Below, piece after piece: positions 29,957 to 39,018 of a stretch of DNA of 64,000 nucleotides (positions within the stretch are counted from its first letter, which is position 1; each line of letters begins with the position of its first letter). The stretch comes from Nitrosomonas communis (GTDB lineage: Bacteria; Pseudomonadota; Gammaproteobacteria; Burkholderiales; Nitrosomonadaceae): positions 1,984,001 through 2,048,000 of the forward strand of contig NZ_CP011451.1 in NCBI RefSeq assembly GCF_001007935.1. Reading direction: 5' to 3'. The position numbers and the translations under genes are program-made. Under the pieces are notes generated by a model. That model made no database searches. It saw nothing but the letters and a program-made list of their open reading frames with translations, and was not told the DNA's origin.

Positions 29957-30907
29957 ATGGCTCATTCTTCTCCGTTGGTTGAAGTGGTTGCGGCAGTCAT
30001 CATTCGGTCAGATGATCATTTTCTGCTAACAAGCAGACCGGAAGGGAAGCCTTATGCAGGCTATTGGGAATTTCCCGGTGGGAAAATGGAAGCGGGCGAA
30101 TCTGCCTTGCAAGCACTTGACCGGGAGTTGCAAGAAGAGCTCGGTATCCAGATTAAGCAAGCTTATCCCTGGATGAAACGAATATTTACTTATGCGCATG
30201 CCACGGTTCGTTTGCATTTTTACCGAGTGGTTGATTGGTCTGGGGAGCCCTTTGGGCGCGAGAATCAGCTGTTATCCTGGCAAACGGTCGATAATCTGTC
30301 AGTCACACCTTTGTTGCCGGCTAACTTTCCGGTGCTCCATGCACTTGCTTTGCCCTCCATTTATGCGATTACCAATGCATCGGAGTTGGGTGAAGAAGCT
30401 ATGCTACACAAGCTTGAGCAGGCTTTGCAGCAAGGCTTGAAGTTTCTGCAGATTCGTGAAAAGACACTGGCAGGGGATAGGTTGCGCTGGTTAGCAGATG
30501 AAATTATTCAACGCGCGCATGCTTTCGAGGCTAAGGTGGTCATCAATAGCGATATTTTGCTATCTCGGGAATTGGGTGCGGATGGTGTGCATTTAACTTC
30601 TGCACAGTTAATGTCGCTCACTAGCCGACCTGATGTCAATTGGTGCGGCGCTTCTTGTCATAATGCTGAGGAGTTGTATCAGGCAGAGCGCCTGGGTATG
30701 GATTTTGTAGTGTTAGGGCCTGTATTGCCCACTGTAAGCCACCCGGGATTAACTGCATTAGGCTGGCAAAAATTTTCTGCATTGATACGCGATTGTTCTT
30801 TACCTGTTTATGCGCTGGGTGGCTTAGTTCAGACGGATTTGGCTTTTGCCCTGCAACAGGGAGGTCATGGTATCGCTATGCTGCGAGATGTCTGGACAGA
30901 TAAATAA
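29957..30907 (+). CDS. mutT: MutT Nudix hydrolase fused to thiamine-phosphate synthase-like domain
   Basis: Two domains. Residues about 8-130 form a MutT-type Nudix hydrolase with an intact Nudix box, GGKMEAGESALQALDREL then QEELG, expected to sanitise 8-oxo-dGTP. Residues about 135-310 resemble ThiE: IREKTLAGDRLRWLADEI, HLTSAQLM, GASCHNAEEL, VLGPVLPTVSHPG and YALGG. In related gammaproteobacterial proteins the ThiE part may be regulatory or inactive; whether it is active here is unknown. The gene closes the argJ cluster and converges with yacG. Confidence 0.9.
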   Translation: MAHSSPLVEVVAAVIIRSDDHFLLTSRPEGKPYAGYWEFPGGKMEAGESALQALDRELQEELGIQIKQAYPWMKRIFTYAHATVRLHFYRVVDWSGEPFGRENQLLSWQTVDNLSVTPLLPANFPVLHALALPSIYAITNASELGEEAMLHKLEQALQQGLKFLQIREKTLAGDRLRWLADEIIQRAHAFEAKVVINSDILLSRELGADGVHLTSAQLMSLTSRPDVNWCGASCHNAEELYQAERLGMDFVVLGPVLPTVSHPGLTALGWQKFSALIRDCSLPVYALGGLVQTDLAFALQQGGHGIAMLRDVWTDK

Positions 30908-30949
30908 ATGGCATCATTTGAGCTTATTCACGACTATCAAATTGCAGAA

Positions 30950-31150
30950 TTAACTAAAAGTATCAGATTTCTGGTTAAAAACTTCGTGTTCTTCTTCCTG
31001 CTTAGCCTCTGATACACGATAAGATTCTGTTGCCCATTGCGCTAGATCGTGCATTTTGCAACGTTCAGAGCAGAAGGGGCGATAACGGTTTGCTGTGCTC
31101 CAGGTGACTGATTTGCCGCATTGAGGACAATTAACAATTGTTGGTTTCAT
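30950..31150 (-). CDS. yacG: DNA gyrase inhibitor YacG (zinc-binding)
   Basis: A 66-residue zinc protein with four cysteines, [12 protein letters not shown] and [17 protein letters not shown], the DNL/YacG pattern; the family inhibits gyrase by binding GyrB. It is the last gene of the pilC-pilD-coaE-zapD-yacG series and has only 12 bases to zapD. The acidic tail (EEEHEVF) is common in the family. Confidence 0.9.
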   Translation of the reverse strand: MKPTIVNCPQCGKSVTWSTANRYRPFCSERCKMHDLAQWATESYRVSEAKQEEEHEVFNQKSDTFS

Positions 31151-31162
31151 GACTTTAAAGAA

Positions 31163-31918
31163 TTACAAATTACAATAAGCTAACTCAAAATCAATATCTT
31201 CCTCGTAGACATTCATTTTCTGATCTGGTTCAAACGGGATAAAACGAATATTAAGCGCATACTTATTCGCGCTGATTTCAGGTACACACGGAATTTCTTT
31301 ATCGATTTTCAGACGCAGTAGCTGCGCTAAGTGACCTGAATCGGTCTGTTGAAATAAGCCTTGGTAAGCGGTATAACGAAAAATTCTTCCGCTATTTCTC
31401 AGCAGCTTTAATATGATGTTAGAACTGCTGCGTATAGGAAGCAAAGGCGCGATCCATTCGCTAAAATCATGATGACGCATTTCAGGCGTTATACTTAGCC
31501 AGTAATGATAAGATGGTAAATCAAATTCACATGCTCCGCCTGGTAAATTCATACGTTGTTTGATACTCATTAGCCATTCATTATCACGTAAATGTCCTCC
31601 TATTCGGCCTGAGATATTCAGTAAATCTCGGAATGTAACGGTAATATCATTGAGTACACGGTTTAATGCTTCTTCAGAGATTTCCGGATTCTTGCGTAAA
31701 CCTTCCAACAAGCCTCTTTGTCGTTCCAGCTCCTGCAGCAAATCCGATTTAATATCGGCACGCCCGGTTACATCAAGAATTTCAAACAACGCGACAAGCG
31801 CCGCATGATGTTCAACCGGTGTGTCGCGCGCTAAAAAAAAATCAACTTTGTTAAATAAATCTTCAAGTCGCAACAAAGTGCGAATACGTTCATTAAGCGG
31901 GTGTTCGTAGCAAATCAC
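31163..31918 (-). CDS. zapD: Cell division protein ZapD
   Basis: A 251-residue helical protein of the DUF1342/ZapD family, which cross-links FtsZ filaments at the division ring. The start ICYEHPLNERIRTLLRLEDL and the CEFDLPSYHYWLS segment in the middle (about residues 130-145) are characteristic. Located between coaE and yacG, the conserved order in beta- and gammaproteobacteria. The about 105-base space to coaE contains no feature. Confidence 0.92.
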   Translation of the reverse strand: MICYEHPLNERIRTLLRLEDLFNKVDFFLARDTPVEHHAALVALFEILDVTGRADIKSDLLQELERQRGLLEGLRKNPEISEEALNRVLNDITVTFRDLLNISGRIGGHLRDNEWLMSIKQRMNLPGGACEFDLPSYHYWLSITPEMRHHDFSEWIAPLLPIRSSSNIILKLLRNSGRIFRYTAYQGLFQQTDSGHLAQLLRLKIDKEIPCVPEISANKYALNIRFIPFEPDQKMNVYEEDIDFELAYCNL

Positions 31919-32022
31919 GGTAATTATGATACTGAAAGTAATAATAGCAGAATGGAATCATACGCGATCAAACATCATTTCTGTAGAAAGTTTGATGCTT
32001 AAGCCAATACGAATAGGGTCAA

Positions 32023-32643
32023 TTAAGCAGGTTTATTCAATTTATCCTTTGATAAGGCAAGATATTTTAGGTGGAGCCTTTCCACTTGCTTCTGCAGATA
32101 ATCAAGATCCTGATCATTGATAATGATGTCATCCGCTTGCATGAGACGTTCTTTTCGTGAAACTTGTGTTGCCATAATAGCGTGTATTTCTTGTTCGTCC
32201 AACTTGCTGCGAGCAATGGTACGTGAAATCTGTAATTGTTCCGTACAATCAATGACCAGAATTCGATGGACTAGTTCTTGAAAAGCCTTTGCTTCCAACA
32301 GTAATGGCACAACAATGACAAGATAAGCAGAAGTCGCAAACTGAATACGACGGACTACTTCCTGGTAAATAAGCGGATGTAGGATAGCTTCCAGTTCGTT
32401 CTTGAAAATAGGATTTAAAAACACTAGCTTACGCATTTTACCGCGGTCTAGAGAACCATCTTTGCTAATAAAGCTTGTGCCAAATGTTTTTTTGATGAGG
32501 CTCATTGCTTTGCCTCCAGGCAAGGTTAATTCATGTGCGATTTCATCCGTATCAATGATGTCAATACCATGGGCAGCAAAATATTTTGTAGCCATAGATT
32601 TACCACAACCAATTCCGCCAGTTAAACCGATGATCAAAGGCAT
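32023..32643 (-). CDS. coaE: Dephospho-CoA kinase
   Basis: Last step of coenzyme A synthesis: phosphorylates dephospho-CoA with ATP. The 206-residue protein begins IGLTGGIGCGKSMATKYF, a P-loop at about residues 8-16, and has the IDTDEIAHELTLPGG substrate region. It starts 3 bases after the prepilin peptidase stop, so the two are transcribed together. Confidence 0.95.
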   Translation of the reverse strand: MPLIIGLTGGIGCGKSMATKYFAAHGIDIIDTDEIAHELTLPGGKAMSLIKKTFGTSFISKDGSLDRGKMRKLVFLNPIFKNELEAILHPLIYQEVVRRIQFATSAYLVIVVPLLLEAKAFQELVHRILVIDCTEQLQISRTIARSKLDEQEIHAIMATQVSRKERLMQADDIIINDQDLDYLQKQVERLHLKYLALSKDKLNKPA

Positions 32644-32646
32644 GCA

Positions 32647-33507
32647 CTAAAATAAACCAAAGTAAGCGTGATTAATCTTATTCCCCCAGAATAAGGCAAT
32701 CAAACCTCCGGCAGCAAGATAGGGGCCAAATGGAATGGTAGTATTTCTTTGAAATTTATTGGTAATTATCAATATGAAACTAATAACTCCTCCTGCAAAT
32801 GAGGAAAATAGAATGACTAATGGTAACATTTGCCAGCCTAGCCATGCACCAATTGCGGCGAGTAATTTGAAATCACCATAACCCATTCCTTCTTTGCCCG
32901 TAATCAGTTTGAATCCCCAATAAATAGTCCATAGAACAAGATAACCGGCAACTGTGCCTATAATAGCTGATCGAATTTCAATAAAACCATTATCCAGATT
33001 AAATAAAAGCCCGATCCAGAGTAAAGGTAATGTAATCGTATCGGGTAATAATTGGCTCTCCAAATCGATAAAGGTAAGGGCAATCATCGCCCAAATAAAC
33101 AACAAGGCGGCGATAGTAGTCAAGCCAAATCCGAAGTGCCATGCCGTAAAGCCGCTCATAATGCCTGTAAATCCTTCGACAATGGGGTAGCGAAGGGAAA
33201 TACGCGTATTGCATTGTGAACAGTATCCTTTTAGGAATAAATAACTGATGAGGGGAATATTTTCGAGTACGGTAATTCTATGCTCACATTGAGGGCAAGT
33301 AGAGCGAGGTATGACCAGATTGAAAACCGGTGAATGATGAATATTCTCTCCCCGTAATTCAGCACATTGTTGGTGCCATGCTCGTTCCATCATTCTGGGA
33401 AGCCGGTAAATGACTACATTCAAAAAACTACCCACTATTATTCCAATGATAGTGCTAAAAGCGATAAAAATTGCCGATGAATGCTGAAGAGAATCGGTTA
33501 ATGTCAT
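32647..33507 (-). CDS. pilD: Type IV prepilin peptidase / N-methyltransferase
   Basis: Inner-membrane aspartic protease that cleaves and methylates prepilins. The 286-residue protein has the N-terminal methyltransferase loop with two CxxC pairs (CPQCEHRITVLENIPL and CSQCNTR, about residues 72 and 97) and the catalytic aspartates, the second in GYGDFKLLAAIGAWLGW (about residue 212). Seven to eight hydrophobic segments are visible. It follows pilC in the same direction, 32 bases away. Confidence 0.95.
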   Translation of the reverse strand: MTLTDSLQHSSAIFIAFSTIIGIIVGSFLNVVIYRLPRMMERAWHQQCAELRGENIHHSPVFNLVIPRSTCPQCEHRITVLENIPLISYLFLKGYCSQCNTRISLRYPIVEGFTGIMSGFTAWHFGFGLTTIAALLFIWAMIALTFIDLESQLLPDTITLPLLWIGLLFNLDNGFIEIRSAIIGTVAGYLVLWTIYWGFKLITGKEGMGYGDFKLLAAIGAWLGWQMLPLVILFSSFAGGVISFILIITNKFQRNTTIPFGPYLAAGGLIALFWGNKINHAYFGLF

Positions 33508-33539
33508 GTATTGATTATCTGATTGGTTATAAACAGCAA

Positions 33540-34763
33540 CTAGCCAACGACTTGGCCCATTTTGAAGATAGGTAAGTACATGGCGACAACCATGCCCCCG
33601 ATGAGGGTGCCAAGGACTACCATGATCACGGGTTCCATCAGGCTGGAGAGCGCTTCTACCGCATTATCTACCTCTGCTTCAAAAAAATCTGCGATTTTAC
33701 TTAACATCGAATCCAGAGAACCAGATTCTTCTCCAATGGCTACCATTTGTAGAACCATGTTAGAAAAGACGTTAGTCTGCGTCATCGCATCTACTAAGCT
33801 ACTCCCTGTACTTACTTCTATCTGAATTTTTTTAGTCGCATCAAAATAAATGTGGTTCCCTGCAGCACCTGCAACTGAGTCCATTGCTTCAACGAGTGGA
33901 ACGCCTGCAGCAAACATGGTGGAAAGCGTGCGAGCCCAGCGTGCCACCGTCGCTTTCCTGATCACCTCTCCAAAAATAGGTAATCTCAATACAAGCCGGT
34001 CCATAATACGTTGCATAGCTGTTGAACGTTTCCATATATAAAAGAAAGCATAAAGCCCCAACCCTATTCCGCCAAATATTGCCCACCAATAATCGACAAA
34101 GAAATCCGAAAGAGCCATAATCATTAACGTCGGTGCTGGGAGATCCGCGCCAAAATTCTGGAATAATTCTTTGAAGGCAGGAATAACAAAAATCATGATG
34201 ACTGCTGTAATGATAAAGGCAACTACTATAATGGATATGGGGTAAAATAGCGCGGATTTAATTTTTCCTTTGATTGCCTGAATTTTTTCCTTATAAGTCG
34301 CTAAGCGATCTAACAAATCATCAAGGATACCCGCTGCTTCTCCTGCTGCCACAAGATTACAAAACAAGGCATCAAAGTAGAGTGGATATTTTCGAAAAGC
34401 ATTTGCCAGACTACTCCCTGTTTCAATATCCATTTTTATATCCATCAATAATTTACCGACTGCCTGATTACTATGCCCCTTGCCTACGATATCGAAGGCT
34501 TGTAACAGAGGAACGCCAGATTTCATCATGGTGGCAAGCTGGCGCGTAAACAAAGTAATGTCTTTATCCCTGATGGTTCCCTTTATTTTGGTTTTAGTCA
34601 CTTTTGTGACGCGGATACCCTGGCGGCGTAGAGTAGAGGTAACAACGATAGCACCTGCTGCGCGCATTTCTCCTTTAACTACTTTGCCAGATCTGTCTTT
34701 ACCTTCCCATGAGAAGCTCGTTTCTTTGACTTTCTTATCCGGACGCCCTATCACAGCCGACAT
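33540..34763 (-). CDS. pilC: Type IV pilus inner-membrane platform protein PilC
   Basis: A 407-residue type II secretion F-domain protein that forms the platform for pilin assembly. Two tandem T2SSF domains (about residues 70-195 and 275-395) share the pattern LSTMFAAGVPLVEAMDSV / LATMMKSGVPLLQAFDIV, each followed by a hydrophobic segment (IIVVAFIITAVIMIFVIPAF and VIMVVLGTLIGGMVVAMYL). pilB, normally just upstream, is not adjacent: repeat copy E and a dehydrogenase-type gene occupy that place, suggesting rearrangement or a separate pilB locus. Confidence 0.95.
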   Translation of the reverse strand: MSAVIGRPDKKVKETSFSWEGKDRSGKVVKGEMRAAGAIVVTSTLRRQGIRVTKVTKTKIKGTIRDKDITLFTRQLATMMKSGVPLLQAFDIVGKGHSNQAVGKLLMDIKMDIETGSSLANAFRKYPLYFDALFCNLVAAGEAAGILDDLLDRLATYKEKIQAIKGKIKSALFYPISIIVVAFIITAVIMIFVIPAFKELFQNFGADLPAPTLMIMALSDFFVDYWWAIFGGIGLGLYAFFYIWKRSTAMQRIMDRLVLRLPIFGEVIRKATVARWARTLSTMFAAGVPLVEAMDSVAGAAGNHIYFDATKKIQIEVSTGSSLVDAMTQTNVFSNMVLQMVAIGEESGSLDSMLSKIADFFEAEVDNAVEALSSLMEPVIMVVLGTLIGGMVVAMYLPIFKMGQVVG

Positions 34764-34975
34764 ACTAAACCTCCTTGTTATCCCAATATTATTTATTATC
34801 TTAAAGGCAGTTTCTTAGGATAATTCCATAAAACTCAAGATTGCTGAGTTTGCTCATTTCATTAAAAATACTGCCAGATATTGGAATTTAACGGCAATTT
34901 TTAATGATTAATTTAGCTTCTCTGCGTGGAGGAAATGGTTTTTACCACTGTAAATGTTCGTCAGATTCACGTTGT

Positions 34976-35078
34976 ATTCCATTTCTAAATCAAAACTGAC
35001 TTTGCCGGCTTCACCTTGCCGTATGATTGATATTGTCTGCAGCTCGCCTTCACATCATTTTTGATTGAGAAATGGAAG
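34976..35078 (-). repeat. MITE-like 103-bp dispersed repeat, copy E
   Basis: Same orientation as B: ATTCCATTTCTAAATC at the left, GATTGAGAAATGGAAG at the right, with GTATGATTGATATTGTCTGC inside and TA at both borders. It overlaps the 3' end of the neighbouring SDR gene and provides its stop codon. Confidence 0.88.
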
Positions 35079-35963
35079 TAAACATGCCTTGGCAATACCG
35101 CTACTAATAGTAGGATAAAGTAACTTGATATGTAGTTCTTGTTTTATGCGAGCATTGGTTAAGCGGCGCGATTCATTCATGAAGGACATCAGGCTAGGCG
35201 ATATATATTTATTTGCTTGGAAGCGAGCAATTCTGGGTGGGCGTGGTAAGCTAAAATGATCAGCCACCAGATCAAAATAATCACCCATTTTTAAATGTGA
35301 ATCATCGCTTGCATGATAAACCCTACCTGCTTTTCCATAATGAAGAGTTGCGACAATAATACGTGCCAGATCATCTGCATGAATATGGTTGGTATAGCTG
35401 TCTTCATCTGCTAAAAGTACGGGGGTACCTTGTCGTAGACGTGCAAGAGGCAAGCGATCAGCCGCATAAATTCCAGGGACGCGAATAATGGAAACTGACA
35501 CACCATTGCGTATTCCCCAATTTCTAATTTGTCTTTCTGCATCCACACGTCGCCAGGCGCGCTCGTTAGTTGGATTGAGTGGATGGTTTTCGCTTACCCA
35601 TTCGCCTTGGCAATCACCATAGACTCCACTGGTACTGATATAGATTAGCCGTTGTGGTAGTATTCTCCTTTTTGCTAATGTTCGCCGATGCAGAGTTGCT
35701 AACAGATGGGTGGTGCGTGAATCTTTTAAACCATAACCGGGCGGTGGAGCTAAATAGAGTATCGCGTGTGCCATGCCTGCAAGTCTGCCGAGGCTGTCGG
35801 GCTGATCAAGGTCACCGGGTATGGGTGTAATTCTGTGAGTACGTAATTTACCGGAATTTTCCGGTTTTCGACACAAACCTAGCAGTCGGTAGCGTTTATG
35901 TAGCAGCGGCGCTATTCGTAAGGCGATGTCGCCACATCCTATAATCAAAAGCGTTTTTTTCAT
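35055..35963 (-). CDS. NAD-dependent epimerase/dehydratase-type SDR protein
   Basis: A 302-residue extended SDR of the YeeZ type, with the N-terminal nucleotide-binding GCGDIALRIAPLL (about residues 9-21), the YISTSGVYGDCQGEWVSE region (Ser/Tyr of the active site, about 107-124), and PLNPTNERAWRRVDAER. Substrate unknown. The last seven or eight residues (LPFLNQK) and the stop codon come from repeat copy E, so the original C-terminus was probably altered. It is divergent from the ferredoxin-reductase gene 44 bases away. Confidence 0.88.
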   Translation of the reverse strand: MKKTLLIIGCGDIALRIAPLLHKRYRLLGLCRKPENSGKLRTHRITPIPGDLDQPDSLGRLAGMAHAILYLAPPPGYGLKDSRTTHLLATLHRRTLAKRRILPQRLIYISTSGVYGDCQGEWVSENHPLNPTNERAWRRVDAERQIRNWGIRNGVSVSIIRVPGIYAADRLPLARLRQGTPVLLADEDSYTNHIHADDLARIIVATLHYGKAGRVYHASDDSHLKMGDYFDLVADHFSLPRPPRIARFQANKYISPSLMSFMNESRRLTNARIKQELHIKLLYPTISSGIAKACLLPFLNQK

Positions 35964-36007
35964 TATTACTTATTTTATCAATAGTTTTTTCATTTATTCA
36001 CGAGAAA

Positions 36008-37051
36008 ATGTCGTATCAAATCATTATTAAGCCGAGTGATCATATTTTTACTGTAGAACCTCACGAAACGATACTTGAAGCTGCATTGCGGCAAGGATTC
36101 TCCCTTCCTTACGGTTGTCGTAACGGTTCATGTGGGGCATGCAAAGGAAAAATCATGCAAGGTAGGGTTGATTACGGCAGATATAATCAAGAAACGCTTA
36201 CAGATACTGAGAAGCAGCATGGTTTGGCGTTGTTTTGCTGTGCTAAGCCTTTATCTGATTTGGTTATCGAATGTCGTGAAGTAGATGCTATTAAGGATAT
36301 TAAAATCAGGATCATGCCAAGTCGCGTGCATAAACTGGAGCGTGCTGCACCAGATGTGATGATCATATACTTAAAACTACCTACAAACGAACGACTGCAA
36401 TTTCTTCCAGGTCAATATATCGATATTCTGTTGAAAGATGGAAAGCGTCGAAGTTTTTCGTTGGCTAATGCGCCCCATGATGATGAATTTTTGCAGATTC
36501 ATGCACGCAAATATCCTGGTGGCGTATTTTCAGAGCATGTTTTCTCGCATATGAAAGAGAGAGATATCCTTCGTTTCGAAGGCCCTTTGGGTTCTTTTGT
36601 TCTACGCAATAATTCTGTTGCTCATCCCATTATTTTTCTTGCCAGTGGTACTGGCTTTGCTCCTGTAAAAAGCATACTCGAGCATATTTTTTATACTGAA
36701 AACAATCATAAGCACAACAGAAAAATGATCCTTTACTGGGGAGCGCGTACCAAGGCAGATCTTTATCTAGAAAAATTAGCAAAGGAATGGGAGCAACAGC
36801 ATAAAAATTTTACTTTTATTCCGGTACTGTCAGATGCCCTACCGACAGATAACTGGACTGGCAGATCTGGATTGGTGCATAGAGCAGTAATTGAAGATTT
36901 TGAGAGCCTGGCAGACTACCAAGTATATGCTTGTGGCTCGCCGCTTATGATTAAAGCTGCTTATCAAGATTTTACACAATTTAAAAATATGCGAACCGAA
37001 AATTTCTTCTCTGATATATTTTCTCCTTCGACAAGCAATCCTGTCGAATAA
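36008..37051 (+). CDS. 2Fe-2S ferredoxin / flavin oxidoreductase (AscD-like)
   Basis: A 347-residue electron-transfer protein. The N-terminal plant-type ferredoxin domain has GCRNGSCGACKGK (three cluster Cys, about residues 36-44) and a later FCCAKP (fourth Cys, about 78). The C-terminal FAD/NAD domains show RSFSLANAP (FAD, about 150) and FLASGTGFAPVKS (NAD, about 215-227). It resembles CDP-6-deoxy-delta-3,4-glucoseen reductase and phenol or methane monooxygenase reductases; in betaproteobacterial chromosomes this gene often sits alone and its partner oxygenase is unknown. Its stop lies 2 bases from the hemY stop (convergent). Confidence 0.88.
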   Translation: MSYQIIIKPSDHIFTVEPHETILEAALRQGFSLPYGCRNGSCGACKGKIMQGRVDYGRYNQETLTDTEKQHGLALFCCAKPLSDLVIECREVDAIKDIKIRIMPSRVHKLERAAPDVMIIYLKLPTNERLQFLPGQYIDILLKDGKRRSFSLANAPHDDEFLQIHARKYPGGVFSEHVFSHMKERDILRFEGPLGSFVLRNNSVAHPIIFLASGTGFAPVKSILEHIFYTENNHKHNRKMILYWGARTKADLYLEKLAKEWEQQHKNFTFIPVLSDALPTDNWTGRSGLVHRAVIEDFESLADYQVYACGSPLMIKAAYQDFTQFKNMRTENFFSDIFSPSTSNPVE

Positions 37052-37053
37052 GT

Positions 37054-38232
37054 TTAACTATTCAATTTCTTTAATGTAAACCCTAATCCTTTATGATAAT
37101 GATCTGCAGCCAGCTCAGGTTTATCCAGTTTTTCGAATAATTGCGCTAAAGCCAGATGAGCGGCACGGCTTGGCTCAATTGACAAGCTTGCTTCGAGATA
37201 ATTTTGTGCTTTACCCCATAGTTCACAGTAAGTGCATAATTTTCCTAGCGTGAGTAATAATTCAGCATTGTTAGGATGCTTGCTTAGCCAACCTTCCGCT
37301 CGCTGGATTTGCCAGCTTACACTGCCATACAGGCAATTAGCATAAAGTGTAATTAATTCTGGATCTAACTTGGCATCAATGCTTTGTTCAATAATTTTTT
37401 GAGCGGTTGATACCTCATTCAATGCCATATAAGCACGAGCGGCTACTGCAGCCAATCTGCTATCCAGTCTTTCTGCTGGGTATAATTTGTTCCAGTATTT
37501 ATTAAGTAATTCTAAATTCGAACCATATTTCTTAATATTCTCTACATGAGCATGATGCTTGATGTGTTCGATTAATGTCCTGTCAACGGGATAGCGTTTT
37601 TCAAGAATATCCGTCAACTCTAAAACTTCATCCCAATGTTGGGCCATCTGCTGTGCTTTTAATTCCAATTGAAGAACAGCTGTGCTTTGTAGTCCACCGA
37701 TTGAGTAAAGGGATCGTAACGCATTTAACGCTTCTTCATGACGTCCCTCTTCAAGTAATAATTCTGCTTGGGTTACCAGCCTTAATGCTTTTTCTTGAGG
37801 AGCTTTTTGTTCCGCAATATTTAGATAATGGTCACGTTGTGAATAATTTCCTTGTCGATGAGCTGCGTGCGCTGCAATAACAGCATTAACCGCGCTAATG
37901 ACAGGAGGACTTTTTAATTTTAATACTGTTGCTGCAGCTTTCTCTGCTTTATCATAGTGCTCCTCAAAAAATGTTTTTACAGCAGCAAGCATGGATTCCC
38001 TAATTTTTTTATGATGTAAGTGTCTCTTTAATCCCAGTATTCTTGCTATCAATCTGACTAACAGATAGAAAATAAAGAAAGCAGCAATCAATGAAATGAT
38101 AAAAATATTGATCGTAAGTTCAATCTTGTAAGGTGGCACGATGATTAGTACAGAGCCGTTGTTATATTGAGCGGCAATTACAACTGCTACTGCCGCAGCA
38201 AATAGAGCTAACACCCAGAGCACCAGTTTCAT
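37054..38232 (-). CDS. hemY: HemY-like TPR membrane protein of the hem operon
   Basis: A 392-residue protein with two N-terminal membrane spans (about residues 5-22 and 42-63) and a long TPR-like helical domain (repeats about residues 85-380). It is the proteobacterial HemY, unrelated to Bacillus protoporphyrinogen oxidase. Its ATGA overlap with hemX and the hemC-hemD-hemX-hemY order suggest a scaffold role in tetrapyrrole synthesis, which is inference; no enzymatic residues are seen. Confidence 0.9.
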   Translation of the reverse strand: MKLVLWVLALFAAAVAVVIAAQYNNGSVLIIVPPYKIELTINIFIISLIAAFFIFYLLVRLIARILGLKRHLHHKKIRESMLAAVKTFFEEHYDKAEKAAATVLKLKSPPVISAVNAVIAAHAAHRQGNYSQRDHYLNIAEQKAPQEKALRLVTQAELLLEEGRHEEALNALRSLYSIGGLQSTAVLQLELKAQQMAQHWDEVLELTDILEKRYPVDRTLIEHIKHHAHVENIKKYGSNLELLNKYWNKLYPAERLDSRLAAVAARAYMALNEVSTAQKIIEQSIDAKLDPELITLYANCLYGSVSWQIQRAEGWLSKHPNNAELLLTLGKLCTYCELWGKAQNYLEASLSIEPSRAAHLALAQLFEKLDKPELAADHYHKGLGFTLKKLNS

Positions 38233-39005
38233 TTACTCTCCTCATCACGTTTAAGCTGATAAATCTGCACGATATCAAAACGTCGTGAAACATCGGATAG
38301 TGCCTTATCAATTGTATAATTATGTATTTGATCTAATTGATTCAGTAGATCGGTAACAGATTCTGTTTGTTTGTCATAGTAACGATTGATCAATTCTGTT
38401 GCAGTCTCCAGGCTTGTTTGGAAATTTGTTTGATCGTGAGAAAGCAGGAAAACTTGTGCCAATAACAATTGTAGTTTTATTTTTTCTTGTAGAAGTTCGC
38501 GCTGAGAAGGCGATAGCAAATCAATTTCCGGGCTATCCACCTTCTGAATCACTATAAACTGCTGAAGATCTCGCTGAATATCATTAATGAATTGATAGCC
38601 ACGATTATCTTTTGCTGCGGATTGTTTAAATGGAAGATCAACTTTAGTTAAATGAGCATCCATCGCTAACGGTAATGCATCAATTTTCTCGTTCAGATTG
38701 GAGAGCTTTTCCAGTGCTTCCCGTTGCTCGAGAGAAGTAACCGCTGTTGCACGTAGTTCATTAAGCTGTTGTTGAGTTTCTTGTTGAGCGGTTTGCACTT
38801 CAGAGATAAGCTTACGTGGTTTCTTGCCCAAAAAATCAACATTGGTCAAATATTCCGATATGGATCGTTGAATATCAGTAATGTGACCTCGCCTATCTGC
38901 CCATTGCCATGCCAAGAAAGCAATAGCTACAAGAATAATAAAAAATAGAACTAAAATACTCAGGTGTGATGATTTCGGTGGAGCCGTGTTAATCTCTCTA
39001 TTCAT
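38229..39005 (-). CDS. hemX: HemX-like membrane protein of the hem operon
   Basis: A 258-residue protein with one N-terminal transmembrane helix (LSILVLFFIILVAIAFLAW, about residues 16-34), then a coiled-coil and helical periplasmic domain rich in Gln and Leu (about 60-250). The family is annotated as uroporphyrinogen-III C-methyltransferase-like HemX, but it lacks the methyltransferase fold. Start and stop overlap or nearly touch hemD and hemY, so it is one transcript. Confidence 0.9.
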   Translation of the reverse strand: MNREINTAPPKSSHLSILVLFFIILVAIAFLAWQWADRRGHITDIQRSISEYLTNVDFLGKKPRKLISEVQTAQQETQQQLNELRATAVTSLEQREALEKLSNLNEKIDALPLAMDAHLTKVDLPFKQSAAKDNRGYQFINDIQRDLQQFIVIQKVDSPEIDLLSPSQRELLQEKIKLQLLLAQVFLLSHDQTNFQTSLETATELINRYYDKQTESVTDLLNQLDQIHNYTIDKALSDVSRRFDIVQIYQLKRDEESK

Positions 39006-39018
39006 GATTTTCGAGAAG

